A stretch of DNA of 64,000 nucleotides from assembly GCF_019317285.1 (NCBI RefSeq), contig NZ_CP079218.1, forward strand, positions 3,224,001 to 3,288,000, read 5' to 3'. The translations under genes and the position numbers were made by a program. Below the pieces are notes generated by a model. The model was not told the DNA's origin, ran no database searches, and saw nothing but the letters and a program-made list of their open reading frames with translations. The DNA is from Pedobacter sp. D749. Its GTDB lineage: Bacteria > Bacteroidota > Bacteroidia > Sphingobacteriales > Sphingobacteriaceae. The stretch's first letter is position 1. Each line of letters opens with the position of its first letter. Below, in pieces: positions 35,034-45,800 of the stretch.

Positions 35034-35820
35034 ATCGTTCGGATTTGCTGCAAGATCTGGTACAATGGTTTTATCCATTCAGACCGTTTTCTCATAAAAA
35101 TTGACATCTTGCTAATTAAACGTCATAATGACGATTATTATACGAATATATAAAAACAATTTCCATTTAAAATGAGAATGATCAGCGTATTTAAAATTTT
35201 ACGCGGTTTTTCATTAAATGTGCATCATCGACAAACACACAAAACAACAAACACCCTACTTAAAATACTAATTAATAATACAAAAATTGTCAATTCTAAA
35301 TGTGATATAAATTTCTTCAATTTTTAATTAAAAATCTCTAAGCTTAAGAAATATTAATCAACAAGACGAAAAGCTCCATTTCACTAACTTAAATCAATAA
35401 AAATTTATTTTTTTTCAAAAAAAATCAACACAAAATGTATAAAATCAAGCAATTACAAAAAATAATTCATAAATTAACCCATTATTAATATTAACTCAAC
35501 ACGGTCTCTATTCTTTTGTATATAAAATTTATATAAAAAATAAAAAGAAAGACAATTGAAAATATTAACAAGAATTTTGTTCTTAAAATTCATTTTTTAA
35601 TGAAAAAACAAAGCATTTTTTAAGCTATTGTTCAGTTCATTCATTTATAAATTTTTAAAACAATTGACTTATAATATCACTACATTAGTGATATTAATCA
35701 TACAAATTATGTTTAGCCCTAAAAAAGCTTTGTAATTCTGTATTACGGCCGACATAAAGAACCATTATGTTCCGCTTAAATCATCCACCAAACAGAAGAT
35801 TAGAATCAAAATCTAAAGCC
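35034..35820. other. Very AT-rich divergent promoter region before the polyketide cluster
   Basis: About 790 bp without a supported gene, visibly richer in A and T than its neighbours, with many A and T runs. It separates the last pectin gene from the polyketide cluster. The one clear element is an 11-bp-arm palindrome at 35672-35696. A weak TAnnTTT-like box (tatgttta, 35708-35715) lies just after it. Confidence 0.65.
35672..35696. promoter_or_regulatory. Perfect palindrome upstream of the polyketide cluster (candidate operator)
   Basis: Arms taatatcacta (35672-35682) and tagtgatatta (35686-35696) are exactly complementary around cat. The site lies 125 bp before the preferred start of the first synthase and just upstream of a weak promoter-like box. 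Its size fits a dimeric repressor operator. No regulator gene is adjacent. Confidence 0.55.
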
Positions 35821-38800
35821 ATGAATAAACACGCCATTATTGGAGTAACTCCATTCGAAATTCCTGATAGTAGATTGGTTTCCAATTTACAAAAAGCAGA
35901 TTGCTTTCCGGTTCTCAGTCTTGGGTACAGTAAAAATGAAGCCCAAAAAGCTCTTCAAGAAGTTATAGAATTAGCTATTGCAGATTTCGGCGTAAGCATC
36001 AATTCATTAGAATTAGCAGACATTGATCTTCCCACCCAGGTAAGTTTAATTATTTTACCTTATGATTTCGTACTCAAACGTAAAACATCAGCAAAAATTT
36101 TCTATCAGGTTTTTGATCTGGAGTCGGCACGGGTTGCGCAAGCTAACGGTGCAGATGGGATTATAATAAAAGGTAATGAAGGCACTGGTCGTGTGGCTTA
36201 CGAATCTTCTTTTGTTCTCTTTCAGCGGATTATTAAAGAAATCACTTCCATTCCGGTATGGGTTCAGGGTGGAGTGGGTATCCATACAGCTGCCTCTTTA
36301 ATGGCTCAAGGCGCAAGAGGTATCATTTTAGATAGTCAACTCGTATTATTCCCTGAATGCTCAGCTCCTGAAGATTTAAAAACTGTTTGTGGTAAATTAA
36401 GTGGAACTGAAACCAGACTAATCGATAACTGCCGTGTATTGGCCCGTCCTAATTCACCAGCATTGGCAGAGGATATAAATTATAATGGTCTTCAACAGTA
36501 CTTTAAAGGTTACGACCTGGAAGCAAACTACCTTCCAATGGGTCAGGACATTGCCCTGTCGATTGATCTGGTAACCAAATACAAAAAGCTCGACAAATTG
36601 GTTTTTGGTATAAAAGAAGCCATTTATGGCCATTTAAAACAAGCCAAAGCCATTAATATTATCAAGGCAAACAATCCATTAGCTAAAGATTTAAACATTA
36701 CCTATCCTATTGCACAGGGACCAATGACCAGGGTAAGCGATGTAGCGCCATTTGCCAATGCTGTTTCAGAAGCTGGTGCCTTATCGTTTATAGCGTTATC
36801 ATTGTTAAAGGGTGCATCGGCAAAAAACCTGATCGAAGAAACCAAAAAACTGGCTGGCGAAAAAACCTGGGGCGTAGGTATTTTAGGTTTCGCACCACAA
36901 GAGCTTAGAGATGAACAACAGGAATATATATTAAATGCGAAACCTCCTGTTTTACTAATTGCAGGCGGAAGGCCATCGCAGGCTAAACCCTTCGAAAAAG
37001 CAGGGATCAAAACTTTTCTCCATGTGCCCTCTGCCTCTCTATTAGATATGTTTTTAAAAGAAGGCGCTAAACGTTTCGTATTCGAAGGCCGGGAATGTGG
37101 CGGACATGTTGGCCCGCTATCGAGCATGGTATTGTGGGAAAAACAGATCGAACGTTTATTAAAAGAAGAAAATCCTGAAAGCATTAGTATTTTCTTTGCT
37201 GGTGGCATTCATGATGCTTTTTCTACCGCCTTTATTTCGGTGATGACTGCTCCTTTGGCTGCCAAAGGAATGAAAATCGGTGTATTAATGGGCACCGCTT
37301 ATTTATATACCAGAGAAGCCGTAAGTACAGGTGCAATTTTAGACAAATTCCAGCAGGAAGCCATGCAAGCGAACGAAACTGTTTTGCTCGAAACTGCTCC
37401 GGGACACGAAACAAGGTGTTTAAATTCTTCATTTGCCACTTTCTTTAACGAAGAAAAAAAGAAACTTCAGGCAGAAGGCATGGATAAAAAAGAAATCTGG
37501 GTAAAACTGGAAACCCTGAATGTTGGACGTTTACGTATTGCTGCAAAGGGGATAGAAAGACGTGGCGATGAACTCGTAAAAATTAATGAAACTGAACAAA
37601 CTGATTTGGGCATGTACATGATCGGTCAGATTGCACCTATGCATAAAGAAGTAATGTCATTGCTCGATCTTCATCAGGATGTAGCAGACAATAATTACAC
37701 ACATATTTTAAGCGCTAAACTTTCTTCACCTCCTGAAAATAAAACCAAAGCTTTGGATGTTGCCATTGTGGGTATGGCTTGTATTTTCCCCGGAGCTAAA
37801 AACCTTGAAGAATACTGGCGCAACATCATTTTGGGCAAAGATTCGGTAACAGAAGTACCAGATGAAAGATGGAACAAAGAATTGTATTACAATCCCGATT
37901 CTACTGCTGGCGATATGTCGCACTCTAAATGGGGCGGTTTTATTCCGAGAATAGATTTTGACCCTTTAGAATTTGGCATTCCACCACAATCGCTTGCGGC
38001 CATAGAGCCTACCCAATTGTTAACCTTAATGGTGGCTAAGCAGGCCATGCAGCATGCAGGTTATGCCGAGGGCGGTGTGGATAACGAAAATGTTTCTGTA
38101 ATTATCGGTGCAGAGGGCGGAAACGATCTGGCTAACAGTTATAGTTTCAGGGGCTTTTACAAACAGGTTTTTGGCGAAATGCCTGCCGAGTTAGACGCGG
38201 CCTTACCAAAAACAACAGAAGATTCTTTCCCTGGCATTTTGGCGAATGTAATTTCGGGCAGAATTACCAACAGGTTAAACCTTGGTGGCAGAAATTACAC
38301 CGTTGATGCGGCTTGTGCTTCCTCTTTGGCAGCAATCGACCTGGCCTGTCAGGAGCTATTTTTAGAAAAATCGGACATGGTTTTGGCCGGTGGAGCAGAT
38401 CTTCACAATGGCATCAATGATTACCTCATGTTCTCGAGCACGCATGCGCTATCTAAAAAAGGACGATGCGCCACTTTTGATACCGAAGCTGATGGAATTG
38501 CACTTGGTGAAGGGATTGCCATGATTGTATTAAAAAGATATGATGATGCTTTACGTGATGGCGACACCATTTATTCTATTATTAAAGGTGTTGGAGGATC
38601 GAGTGATGGAAAAAGCCTTGGTTTAACTGCTCCACGCAAAAATGGACAGGTAAATGCCTTAGAAAGGGCTTACAGCCAGGCTGGAATTACCCCCTCACTG
38701 GTTGGTTTGGTAGAAGCGCACGGTACAGGTACAGTTGTAGGCGATAAAACTGAAATCAGTGCATTGACCGATATGCTTAACCAATCTGGTGCAACCGCCG

Positions 38801-41800
38801 GACAAACACATTTAGGCTCTGTAAAAACGCAGATCGGCCATACCAAATGTGCCGCGGGAATTGCCGGTTTAATAAAAGCAACCCTATCCGTTTACCATGG
38901 AATAAAACCACCAACCATCAATTTAAAAACACCAAACAGCATTTATAATGCACAAACCAGTCCTTTCGCTTTCCATACTGAAGCGGGTTTATGGATGGAA
39001 GAAAAACGATATGCAGGTGTAAGTGCCTTTGGTTTCGGTGGAACAAACTTCCATGCAGTACTGGAAAGTGCTCAGAATACGAAAAATAAGAATTCGATCT
39101 TGAAATCATGGCCTTCCGAACTTTTTGTTTTCAGAGGAGATACCTATGAAGAGGCCAAAAACCGCGTGATTTCGGTAAAAACCCTCTTAGAAATAAACGA
39201 TCAGATCGAACTGAAAGATATTGCATATAGCCTTGCAACAGTCGATACCAAACCTGTTCAACTGAGCATCGTTGCCAACCATGCAGAAGACCTGGTCATG
39301 AAAATCGACCTGGTTTTATCCGGCGTAGAAAGCAAAGACACCTACCTCACTAAAAAACAGAACGGTAAAGTTGCCTTTATGTTCCCAGGCCAAGGTAGCC
39401 AACGCGTAAACATGGCCAGAGATCTTTTCGTTGTTTTTCCGGAAATGAGAAAACTGCTGACCGCTTATCCTGAATACGAAAAAATCCTTTTCCCTAATAC
39501 TGTATTTAATGAGGCTGATGCAAAAGCACAAAAAGAACGAATTAAAGATACCCGCATGGCACAACCGTTATTGGGTATCGTCGATCTTGCAATCGCTAAC
39601 TTCTTAAAATCATTAGGAATTGTTCCTGATATGGTTGCAGGCCACAGTTATGGCGAATTGCCTGCACTTTGTTTTGCTGGTGCTTTTGAAGACGAAGCTT
39701 TGGTTTACCTGAGTGCTGAACGGGCACAATCTATTTTGAATGCCGTAGAAAACGGCGATCCGGGCACTATGCTCGCTGTGAGTGCAAAACAGGAAGATCT
39801 TTCACAATACATGGGCGGCATCAAAGACGTTTATCCGGTAAACTTTAATGCGCCAACACAATGTGTAATTGCAGGTAGCACTGCAGCCATTGGCCAATTG
39901 GCAGCAGTGCTAAAAGAAGCTAAAATTTCTTTCCGTCCGCTTGAAGTAGCCTGTGCTTTCCATAGTCCGTTAGTGGCCAAATCGAAAGCACTTTACCTGG
40001 AAGTACTATCTGGTATAAACTTCAGCGATCTGAAAATCCCCGTATGGTCTAACACCACGGCAAAAGAATACCCCGTTAAAGCTGCAGCAGTTAAAGAACG
40101 TTTAACTGACCATTTGATAAAACCTGTCCTTTTTGTTGATGAGCTAAGGGATATGTATGCTGCCGGAGCCAGGGTTTTCGTAGAAGTTGGCCCTGGCAAG
40201 GTGCTAAGCGGTTTAACCAAATCGTGCATCGGCAAAGATGAAGTGATTTTACACACCGAAGATCAAGGACAGAACAAATTGAGCAATTTATTGGGCACGT
40301 TGGCTGGCTATATGGCTACAGGCCGTGAAATCAAGCTTGAAAAATTGTTCGAAGGCCGCTCAGTTAAAACCATCAAACTGGAAGAGCCCTCAGCCTATAA
40401 AAAAAGTCCTGCCATCTGGTACGTAAACGGCCAGCACGCTGTTCCATCAACAGGTAAACTTCCGGCAAATGGTGCATCCCCTATTACTAAACCGATCATC
40501 CTTATGAATAACACCTCTACACTAACTGAAAATCAAACCGTTAATGGCTCTGCCAAAGACTTAATGATGCAGGAGTACCTGCATAGCATGAAAATGCTGA
40601 TTCAGGCACAACGCGATGTGATGCTTTCCTTTTTAGGACAGGCTCCTGCAATGCCTTCACAAATCATTAATCAACCCCTGGCCTCCTATCAGGCACCCCA
40701 ACCGGCCCGCATTGAAAATCAGGTCATGATAAAACAGGAAGTGCCGCAAGCGCAAACCATCGAAGTAATAATACCTGTGGTTGCACAAAAAGATTTAAAA
40801 CTGGTGCTTTTACAAATTGTAAGCGATAAAACTGGCTATCCGCAGGAAATGCTGGGTATGGAAATGGATCTTGAGGCTGATTTAAGCATCGATTCGATTA
40901 AACGTGTAGAAATTATTGGTGCTTTGCGTACAGAATTGGGTGGTTTTTCTCAATTGAGCCTTCCGGAAGATAAAATTATGGAGCAGCTTGCAGGCCTTAA
41001 AACCTTAAGCAGTCTTGTAAACTGGATGACCGAAAATACCGAACAGCCAAAATCAGCTCACGCTCCTATTCTGGTAACCGCAGCAACAAGCCAGGCCGAA
41101 CCTGCAAAATTCTCTTTAGACCAGTTAAAATCAGCCATTCTTGATATAGTGAGTGAAAAAACCGGCTATCCAAAAGAAATGTTAGGCATGGAGCTAGATC
41201 TTGAAGCCGATTTAAGCATCGATTCGATCAAAAGAATGGAAATTATCGCCTCGCTTAAAGAAAAAATCGGATTTGGTTCACAGGGCGATCAGGCTGACGA
41301 TTTAATGGAGAAACTGGCTGCAATTAAAACTTTAAATGCGCTGGTTAACTGGATTGCTAATGTTGAAGCAGAAAGCTCAGAGGTGCTTACAGAAGCAAAA
41401 AAGCTTATTGAGGAGAGCATAGACAATCAAACGGTTAGAGAAAAATTATCGCGTTTAAGATTTGAGCTGACTCCTGCTGCGCTTACCATTACTGAAGCAG
41501 CCATTTTAAAAGGGCAACGTTTTGCCTTAACTGATGATGGCGGAGGCCAGGCGATCAAAATCAAAAAAGTGCTGGAGAAACATGGTGCCATTGCCGATCT
41601 GGTGAACTTTGAAGATTCATTGGATGGCTATCAGGGCCTTATTATCCTGAATATGTTCGAAGCACAGCAAAAAGTGGGTATTCTCGATCATTTCGCCACC
41701 ATTAAAAAACTAAACTTTGATACCGTAAAGTGGGTGTACCTGATTGCGGATACCAAACAATATTTTAACGATCAATCGGATATTTCTTTCTTGAGAAATT

Positions 41801-42861
41801 ACCAGGGTTATTCTGGTTTCTTTAAAAGCTTAGATCGTGAATACGAACATACCAAATGCCGTTTCATCAGTCTGGAAACCAAAATGTCTCCAGATGAAAT
41901 CACCAATATTACCTTAAACGAAATCCTCAATCCGGATAAACCTTCGGAAATCATTTACAATGACCATAAAAGACACATTATGGAATTGGTACCACACCAG
42001 TTGAGCACCGAAACCGATGCACATATCCACCTGGATAAAGATGCCGTAGTGATGGTTTTAGGAGGTGCACAAGGGATTACGGCTGAATTAATGATCCATT
42101 TTGCGAAAGATTACCCTTGCAGATACATATTAGTTGGCCGTTCGGCAAACCCCATCGCCTCTGCAAATGAGGCCAGTTCTTCATTAAAAACCAAAGACGA
42201 GATCAGGCAATATATAATTAAGCAGGGTGAAATTAAAAAACCTGCCGAAATAGAACAGGAAACAAACAGAATCTATAAAAACAACCAGATTTTACGTTGC
42301 ATTGCAACTTTAGAAGAAGGTGGATCTACGGTAGTTTACGAATCGCTGGACCTTAAAGATGAAGAAGCTTTGACCCGCTTAATCAACCAGGTTTATGAAG
42401 ATTACGGACGTATTGATGGCGTAGTACATGGTGCAGGTTTACTGGAAGATAAATTGTTCCATAATAAAACTTCCGAATCATTTGGACGTGTTTTCGATAC
42501 CAAAGTAACTCCATTAAGGGTATTGGCGGAGCAATTACGACCAGAAACCCAGTTTGTAATTCTTTTCTCGAGTATTGCTTCTGTTTATGGAAATCGCGGA
42601 CAAACCGATTATGCTGCTGCAAACAGTGTGATGGATAAATATGCCTGGGCCTTAAAACAGAAGATTCAAGGTAAGGTAATGGCCATAAACTGGGGTCCGT
42701 GGAAAGGTGCAGGTATGGTTTCACCAACCCTGGAGAAAGAATATCAACGCAGGGGAATTGCCCTGATTCCTTTAGAGGATGGTATGGAAACTTTCTTAAA
42801 CGAACTTAAATATGGTAAAGAAAGCCAGGTATTAATCATGGCCGGAAACACCTGGACATAG
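35821..42861 (+). CDS. Iterative type I polyketide/PUFA-like synthase: NMO-NMO-KS-AT-ACP-ACP-KR
   Basis: 2346 residues from the ATG at 35821. An in-frame ATG at 35767 adds 18 residues of non-domain character. The N-terminus has two TIM-barrel, nitronate-monooxygenase-like domains: about 5-250 (GGVGIHTAASLMAQGARGI) and about 290-620 (IAQGPMTRVSD, then GRECGGHVG). The second is PfaD-like, so FMN enoyl reduction is plausible. Then follow a KS with a complete triad (C832 in DAACASS, H967 in EAHGTGT, H1007 in IGHTK) and an AT (S1276 in GHSYGE, with AFHS favouring malonyl units). Two ACPs come next (S1692 and S1802, both LSIDSIKR), and finally a KR (GGAQGIT near 2081, S2251, Y2264). The order KS-AT-ACPn-KR is that of PfaA. 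It stands 23 bp before the second synthase. Confidence 0.9.
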   Translation: MNKHAIIGVTPFEIPDSRLVSNLQKADCFPVLSLGYSKNEAQKALQEVIELAIADFGVSINSLELADIDLPTQVSLIILPYDFVLKRKTSAKIFYQVFDLESARVAQANGADGIIIKGNEGTGRVAYESSFVLFQRIIKEITSIPVWVQGGVGIHTAASLMAQGARGIILDSQLVLFPECSAPEDLKTVCGKLSGTETRLIDNCRVLARPNSPALAEDINYNGLQQYFKGYDLEANYLPMGQDIALSIDLVTKYKKLDKLVFGIKEAIYGHLKQAKAINIIKANNPLAKDLNITYPIAQGPMTRVSDVAPFANAVSEAGALSFIALSLLKGASAKNLIEETKKLAGEKTWGVGILGFAPQELRDEQQEYILNAKPPVLLIAGGRPSQAKPFEKAGIKTFLHVPSASLLDMFLKEGAKRFVFEGRECGGHVGPLSSMVLWEKQIERLLKEENPESISIFFAGGIHDAFSTAFISVMTAPLAAKGMKIGVLMGTAYLYTREAVSTGAILDKFQQEAMQANETVLLETAPGHETRCLNSSFATFFNEEKKKLQAEGMDKKEIWVKLETLNVGRLRIAAKGIERRGDELVKINETEQTDLGMYMIGQIAPMHKEVMSLLDLHQDVADNNYTHILSAKLSSPPENKTKALDVAIVGMACIFPGAKNLEEYWRNIILGKDSVTEVPDERWNKELYYNPDSTAGDMSHSKWGGFIPRIDFDPLEFGIPPQSLAAIEPTQLLTLMVAKQAMQHAGYAEGGVDNENVSVIIGAEGGNDLANSYSFRGFYKQVFGEMPAELDAALPKTTEDSFPGILANVISGRITNRLNLGGRNYTVDAACASSLAAIDLACQELFLEKSDMVLAGGADLHNGINDYLMFSSTHALSKKGRCATFDTEADGIALGEGIAMIVLKRYDDALRDGDTIYSIIKGVGGSSDGKSLGLTAPRKNGQVNALERAYSQAGITPSLVGLVEAHGTGTVVGDKTEISALTDMLNQSGATAGQTHLGSVKTQIGHTKCAAGIAGLIKATLSVYHGIKPPTINLKTPNSIYNAQTSPFAFHTEAGLWMEEKRYAGVSAFGFGGTNFHAVLESAQNTKNKNSILKSWPSELFVFRGDTYEEAKNRVISVKTLLEINDQIELKDIAYSLATVDTKPVQLSIVANHAEDLVMKIDLVLSGVESKDTYLTKKQNGKVAFMFPGQGSQRVNMARDLFVVFPEMRKLLTAYPEYEKILFPNTVFNEADAKAQKERIKDTRMAQPLLGIVDLAIANFLKSLGIVPDMVAGHSYGELPALCFAGAFEDEALVYLSAERAQSILNAVENGDPGTMLAVSAKQEDLSQYMGGIKDVYPVNFNAPTQCVIAGSTAAIGQLAAVLKEAKISFRPLEVACAFHSPLVAKSKALYLEVLSGINFSDLKIPVWSNTTAKEYPVKAAAVKERLTDHLIKPVLFVDELRDMYAAGARVFVEVGPGKVLSGLTKSCIGKDEVILHTEDQGQNKLSNLLGTLAGYMATGREIKLEKLFEGRSVKTIKLEEPSAYKKSPAIWYVNGQHAVPSTGKLPANGASPITKPIILMNNTSTLTENQTVNGSAKDLMMQEYLHSMKMLIQAQRDVMLSFLGQAPAMPSQIINQPLASYQAPQPARIENQVMIKQEVPQAQTIEVIIPVVAQKDLKLVLLQIVSDKTGYPQEMLGMEMDLEADLSIDSIKRVEIIGALRTELGGFSQLSLPEDKIMEQLAGLKTLSSLVNWMTENTEQPKSAHAPILVTAATSQAEPAKFSLDQLKSAILDIVSEKTGYPKEMLGMELDLEADLSIDSIKRMEIIASLKEKIGFGSQGDQADDLMEKLAAIKTLNALVNWIANVEAESSEVLTEAKKLIEESIDNQTVREKLSRLRFELTPAALTITEAAILKGQRFALTDDGGGQAIKIKKVLEKHGAIADLVNFEDSLDGYQGLIILNMFEAQQKVGILDHFATIKKLNFDTVKWVYLIADTKQYFNDQSDISFLRNYQGYSGFFKSLDREYEHTKCRFISLETKMSPDEITNITLNEILNPDKPSEIIYNDHKRHIMELVPHQLSTETDAHIHLDKDAVVMVLGGAQGITAELMIHFAKDYPCRYILVGRSANPIASANEASSSLKTKDEIRQYIIKQGEIKKPAEIEQETNRIYKNNQILRCIATLEEGGSTVVYESLDLKDEEALTRLINQVYEDYGRIDGVVHGAGLLEDKLFHNKTSESFGRVFDTKVTPLRVLAEQLRPETQFVILFSSIASVYGNRGQTDYAAANSVMDKYAWALKQKIQGKVMAINWGPWKGAGMVSPTLEKEYQRRGIALIPLEDGMETFLNELKYGKESQVLIMAGNTWT

Positions 42862-42884
42862 AAAATCGCATAACCAAACAGCAG

Positions 42885-45800
42885 ATGAAGAAAAGCGACG
42901 TAGCAATTATTGGAATGTCATGCATTTTTCCGGGCGCGAAAGATATGCAGACCTTTTGGGAGAACATTATCAACCGGGTAGATTCTACGCAAGCAGTTCC
43001 GGCCGACCGGATTGATCCTGTACATTTTGATAAAACGGTAAGCGGGGTAGATCGTTTTTATTGCAATAGGGGTGGTTTTATACCCGATCATCAGTTTGAT
43101 CCGCAACGTTTCGGCATTTTACCGCTGGCTGTTGAAGGTACCGAACCTGATCATCTGATAACCTTAGATCTTGTTCATCAGGCATTGGAAGATGCAGGCG
43201 TATTTGAAAAAAAATATTCCCTTGATAAAACAGGGATCATTATTGGCAAAGGCAATTATGTAGGACCCGGGGCAACCCGAGCCATCGAAATTGTAAGAAC
43301 TGGCGAACAGATTTCGAGCGTTTTGAAAGATTTGATGCCACAACTTACCGAAGCCGAAATCGAAAAGGTGAAACACGAATTCCAATTGCGTAAAGGTCGC
43401 TTCAGTGCCGATACCGCAATGGGCTTGATTCCCAATTTAGTGGCCTCACTGGTAGCCAACCGCCTCAATTTAGGCGGACTGGCCTTTACTTTAGATGCTG
43501 CCTGTGCCAGTTCGCTTATTGCAGTTGACCATGGCGTACAGGAGCTAAATAATGGCCGTTGCGACATGATTATTGCAGGTGGTGTGCACTTAGGTCAGAA
43601 TGCAGCCTTTTGGAGTATATTTTCTCAACTGGGTGCTTTATCAAAACAAGAAAAAATTAAACCATTTGACCAAAGCGCTGATGGATTGATTATTGGCGAA
43701 GGTTGTGGTTTCGTCGTGCTTAAACGATTAGAAGATGCCATCAGGGATCAGGACAAAATCTATTCGGTAATTAAAGGCGTTGGCATCAGCAGCGATGGCA
43801 GCGGAACCAGTGTAATGAGTCCATCGGTTAAAGGCCAGTTGAAAGCCATTACCGAAGCGTGGAAAAACGCAGAACTGGAAAGTAAAAATATTGGCTATTT
43901 AGAAGCACACGGTACAGGTACACCACTCGGCGATAAAACCGAGATAGAAACCTTAAAACAATTTTTCGGTCAGGATGCCGATCTGCCAAAGGCCGGTATC
44001 GGTTCCGTAAAATCAAATATCGGCCACGCCATGCCCGCAGCAGGTATTGCAGGCTTAATCAAATCGAGCTTAGCACTCTACCATGGCATCATCCCACCTA
44101 CTTTACATTGCGATGAGCCTGTAGCACAGCTGGCCGAAACCCGTTTTTCTGCTGTGCAAAAGGCTGCAGACTGGAATCAATCAGGCTTACCAAAACTGGC
44201 AGCCGTAAATGCATTCGGTTTTGGCGGAATCAATGCGCATGTGGTTTTAAGTGCTTACGAAACCTCTAAAAAAGATGAGGTTTTGGTTATGGCAAGGCCT
44301 AGTCATGAGGCTTTGATCGAGTCATTAGAAGATGGAAATTACAGCAATGGGGATGGAAATTTCCGCCTGGTATTATTTAACCCTAGTCCTGAAAGAATCA
44401 AAAAAGCCTTAAAAATTGTAGCTAAAAATTCTCCCTGGAGAAATAAACAGGATATCTGGTATACCAACGCTCCATTATTAGCAAACGAAGGTAAAATAGC
44501 TTTTGTTTTCCCGGGTTTAGATGGACTTGCTGGCGGAGAAATTAAATCGGTAGCTGATTATTTCAAAATTAATATCGACGAAAACGAAAAACAGGATGGT
44601 CTTTTAAGCGAGGCACTCAACATACTCAACAAAAGCAGCGTTTTAGATCAGGCTTTAAAGCAATTGGGTATCAAATCTGATATGAATGCAGGCCACAGCC
44701 TTGGTGAATGGCTTGCAGCAAGATCTTCAGAATTGGCAGAAGAAAGTTCGGTAATGAATTTGCTGAATGTGCTCAATCCAGAAACCTTTGAGCTGAAAGA
44801 TTCGCGTTTTATTGCTGTGGGCTGTGGTTTAGATACCCTTCAACCCATTATCGAAAGCATTCCTGACTTATACCTTTCTAACGATAACTGCCCGCAACAG
44901 GTAATCCTCTGTGGTAGTAAAATGGCGCTGGATGAGCTGGTACCGATCTTAAAAACGAAACAGATTTTCCATCAGATTTTGCCATTCCAATCAGGTTTCC
45001 ACTCGCCATTTGTAGCTGATAAATTGGGATTGATCCTCGAAGGTATGCAGGAAATGCAGTTCCGGAAAACCACTACACCGCTTTGGTCGGCTACTACTTT
45101 AGAAACTTACCCTGAAGGTTTTGAAGCCATCCGACAGTTAAGCGCTGAACATTTAATTAAACCGGTACGTTTTCGTGAACTTACCGAAAAACTGTATAAC
45201 GAAGGTGCACGTGTTTTTATCCAGGTGGGTTCAGGTGGTTTAGTTGGTTTTATCGACGATACTCTAAAGGGAAAAGAAATCAGCACCATCAGTGCAAATG
45301 TGCCGATCCGTTCGGGCATTACCCAGCTGCAAAGAGTTTTGGCTGCGCTTTTTATTGAAGGAAAAGAAATCGGCCTGAGTTATTTGGGTAACGTCAAATC
45401 TACTCCTCCACAAAAAAACAAAGGCATTAAACTCGATTTGGGCTCACCAATTATCCATAACCTGCAAACGCTTAAGGGCTTAACCATTAAACAAACTCAA
45501 CCTGTACAGTCCAAAACTTTTGTCGAAGCCAAACATCCGGTTTTACAGGCTTTTAATGAGAATGTAATGGAGATGATCAATATGCAAAGTGAAATGATTA
45601 ATCTTTTTGAAAATGCAGCTTTACAAGTCGATCAACCGGGTAACTGGGCGCCAGCTAAACCAATAAAACCTGTAAGACAGCCCTTTAGCCAAAAGCTTGA
45701 TGTGAGCCTGGACAATTGTCCTTACCTGATTGACCATTCACTCTTGAGGCAACCAAAAGGATGGCCAACGGTTGAAGATATGGATCCGGTAATCCCAATG

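Noticed and set aside
35767..35820. Upstream ATG start for the first synthase
   Set aside because: The 18 extra residues (RLNHPPNRRLESKSK...) are polar and not part of the domain, while the ATG at 35821 leads straight into the barrel-like sequence. It is kept only as an alternative.
36702..37208. 168-residue minus-strand open frame inside the first synthase
   Set aside because: It is the complement of the PfaD-like domain; the protein has no domain character.
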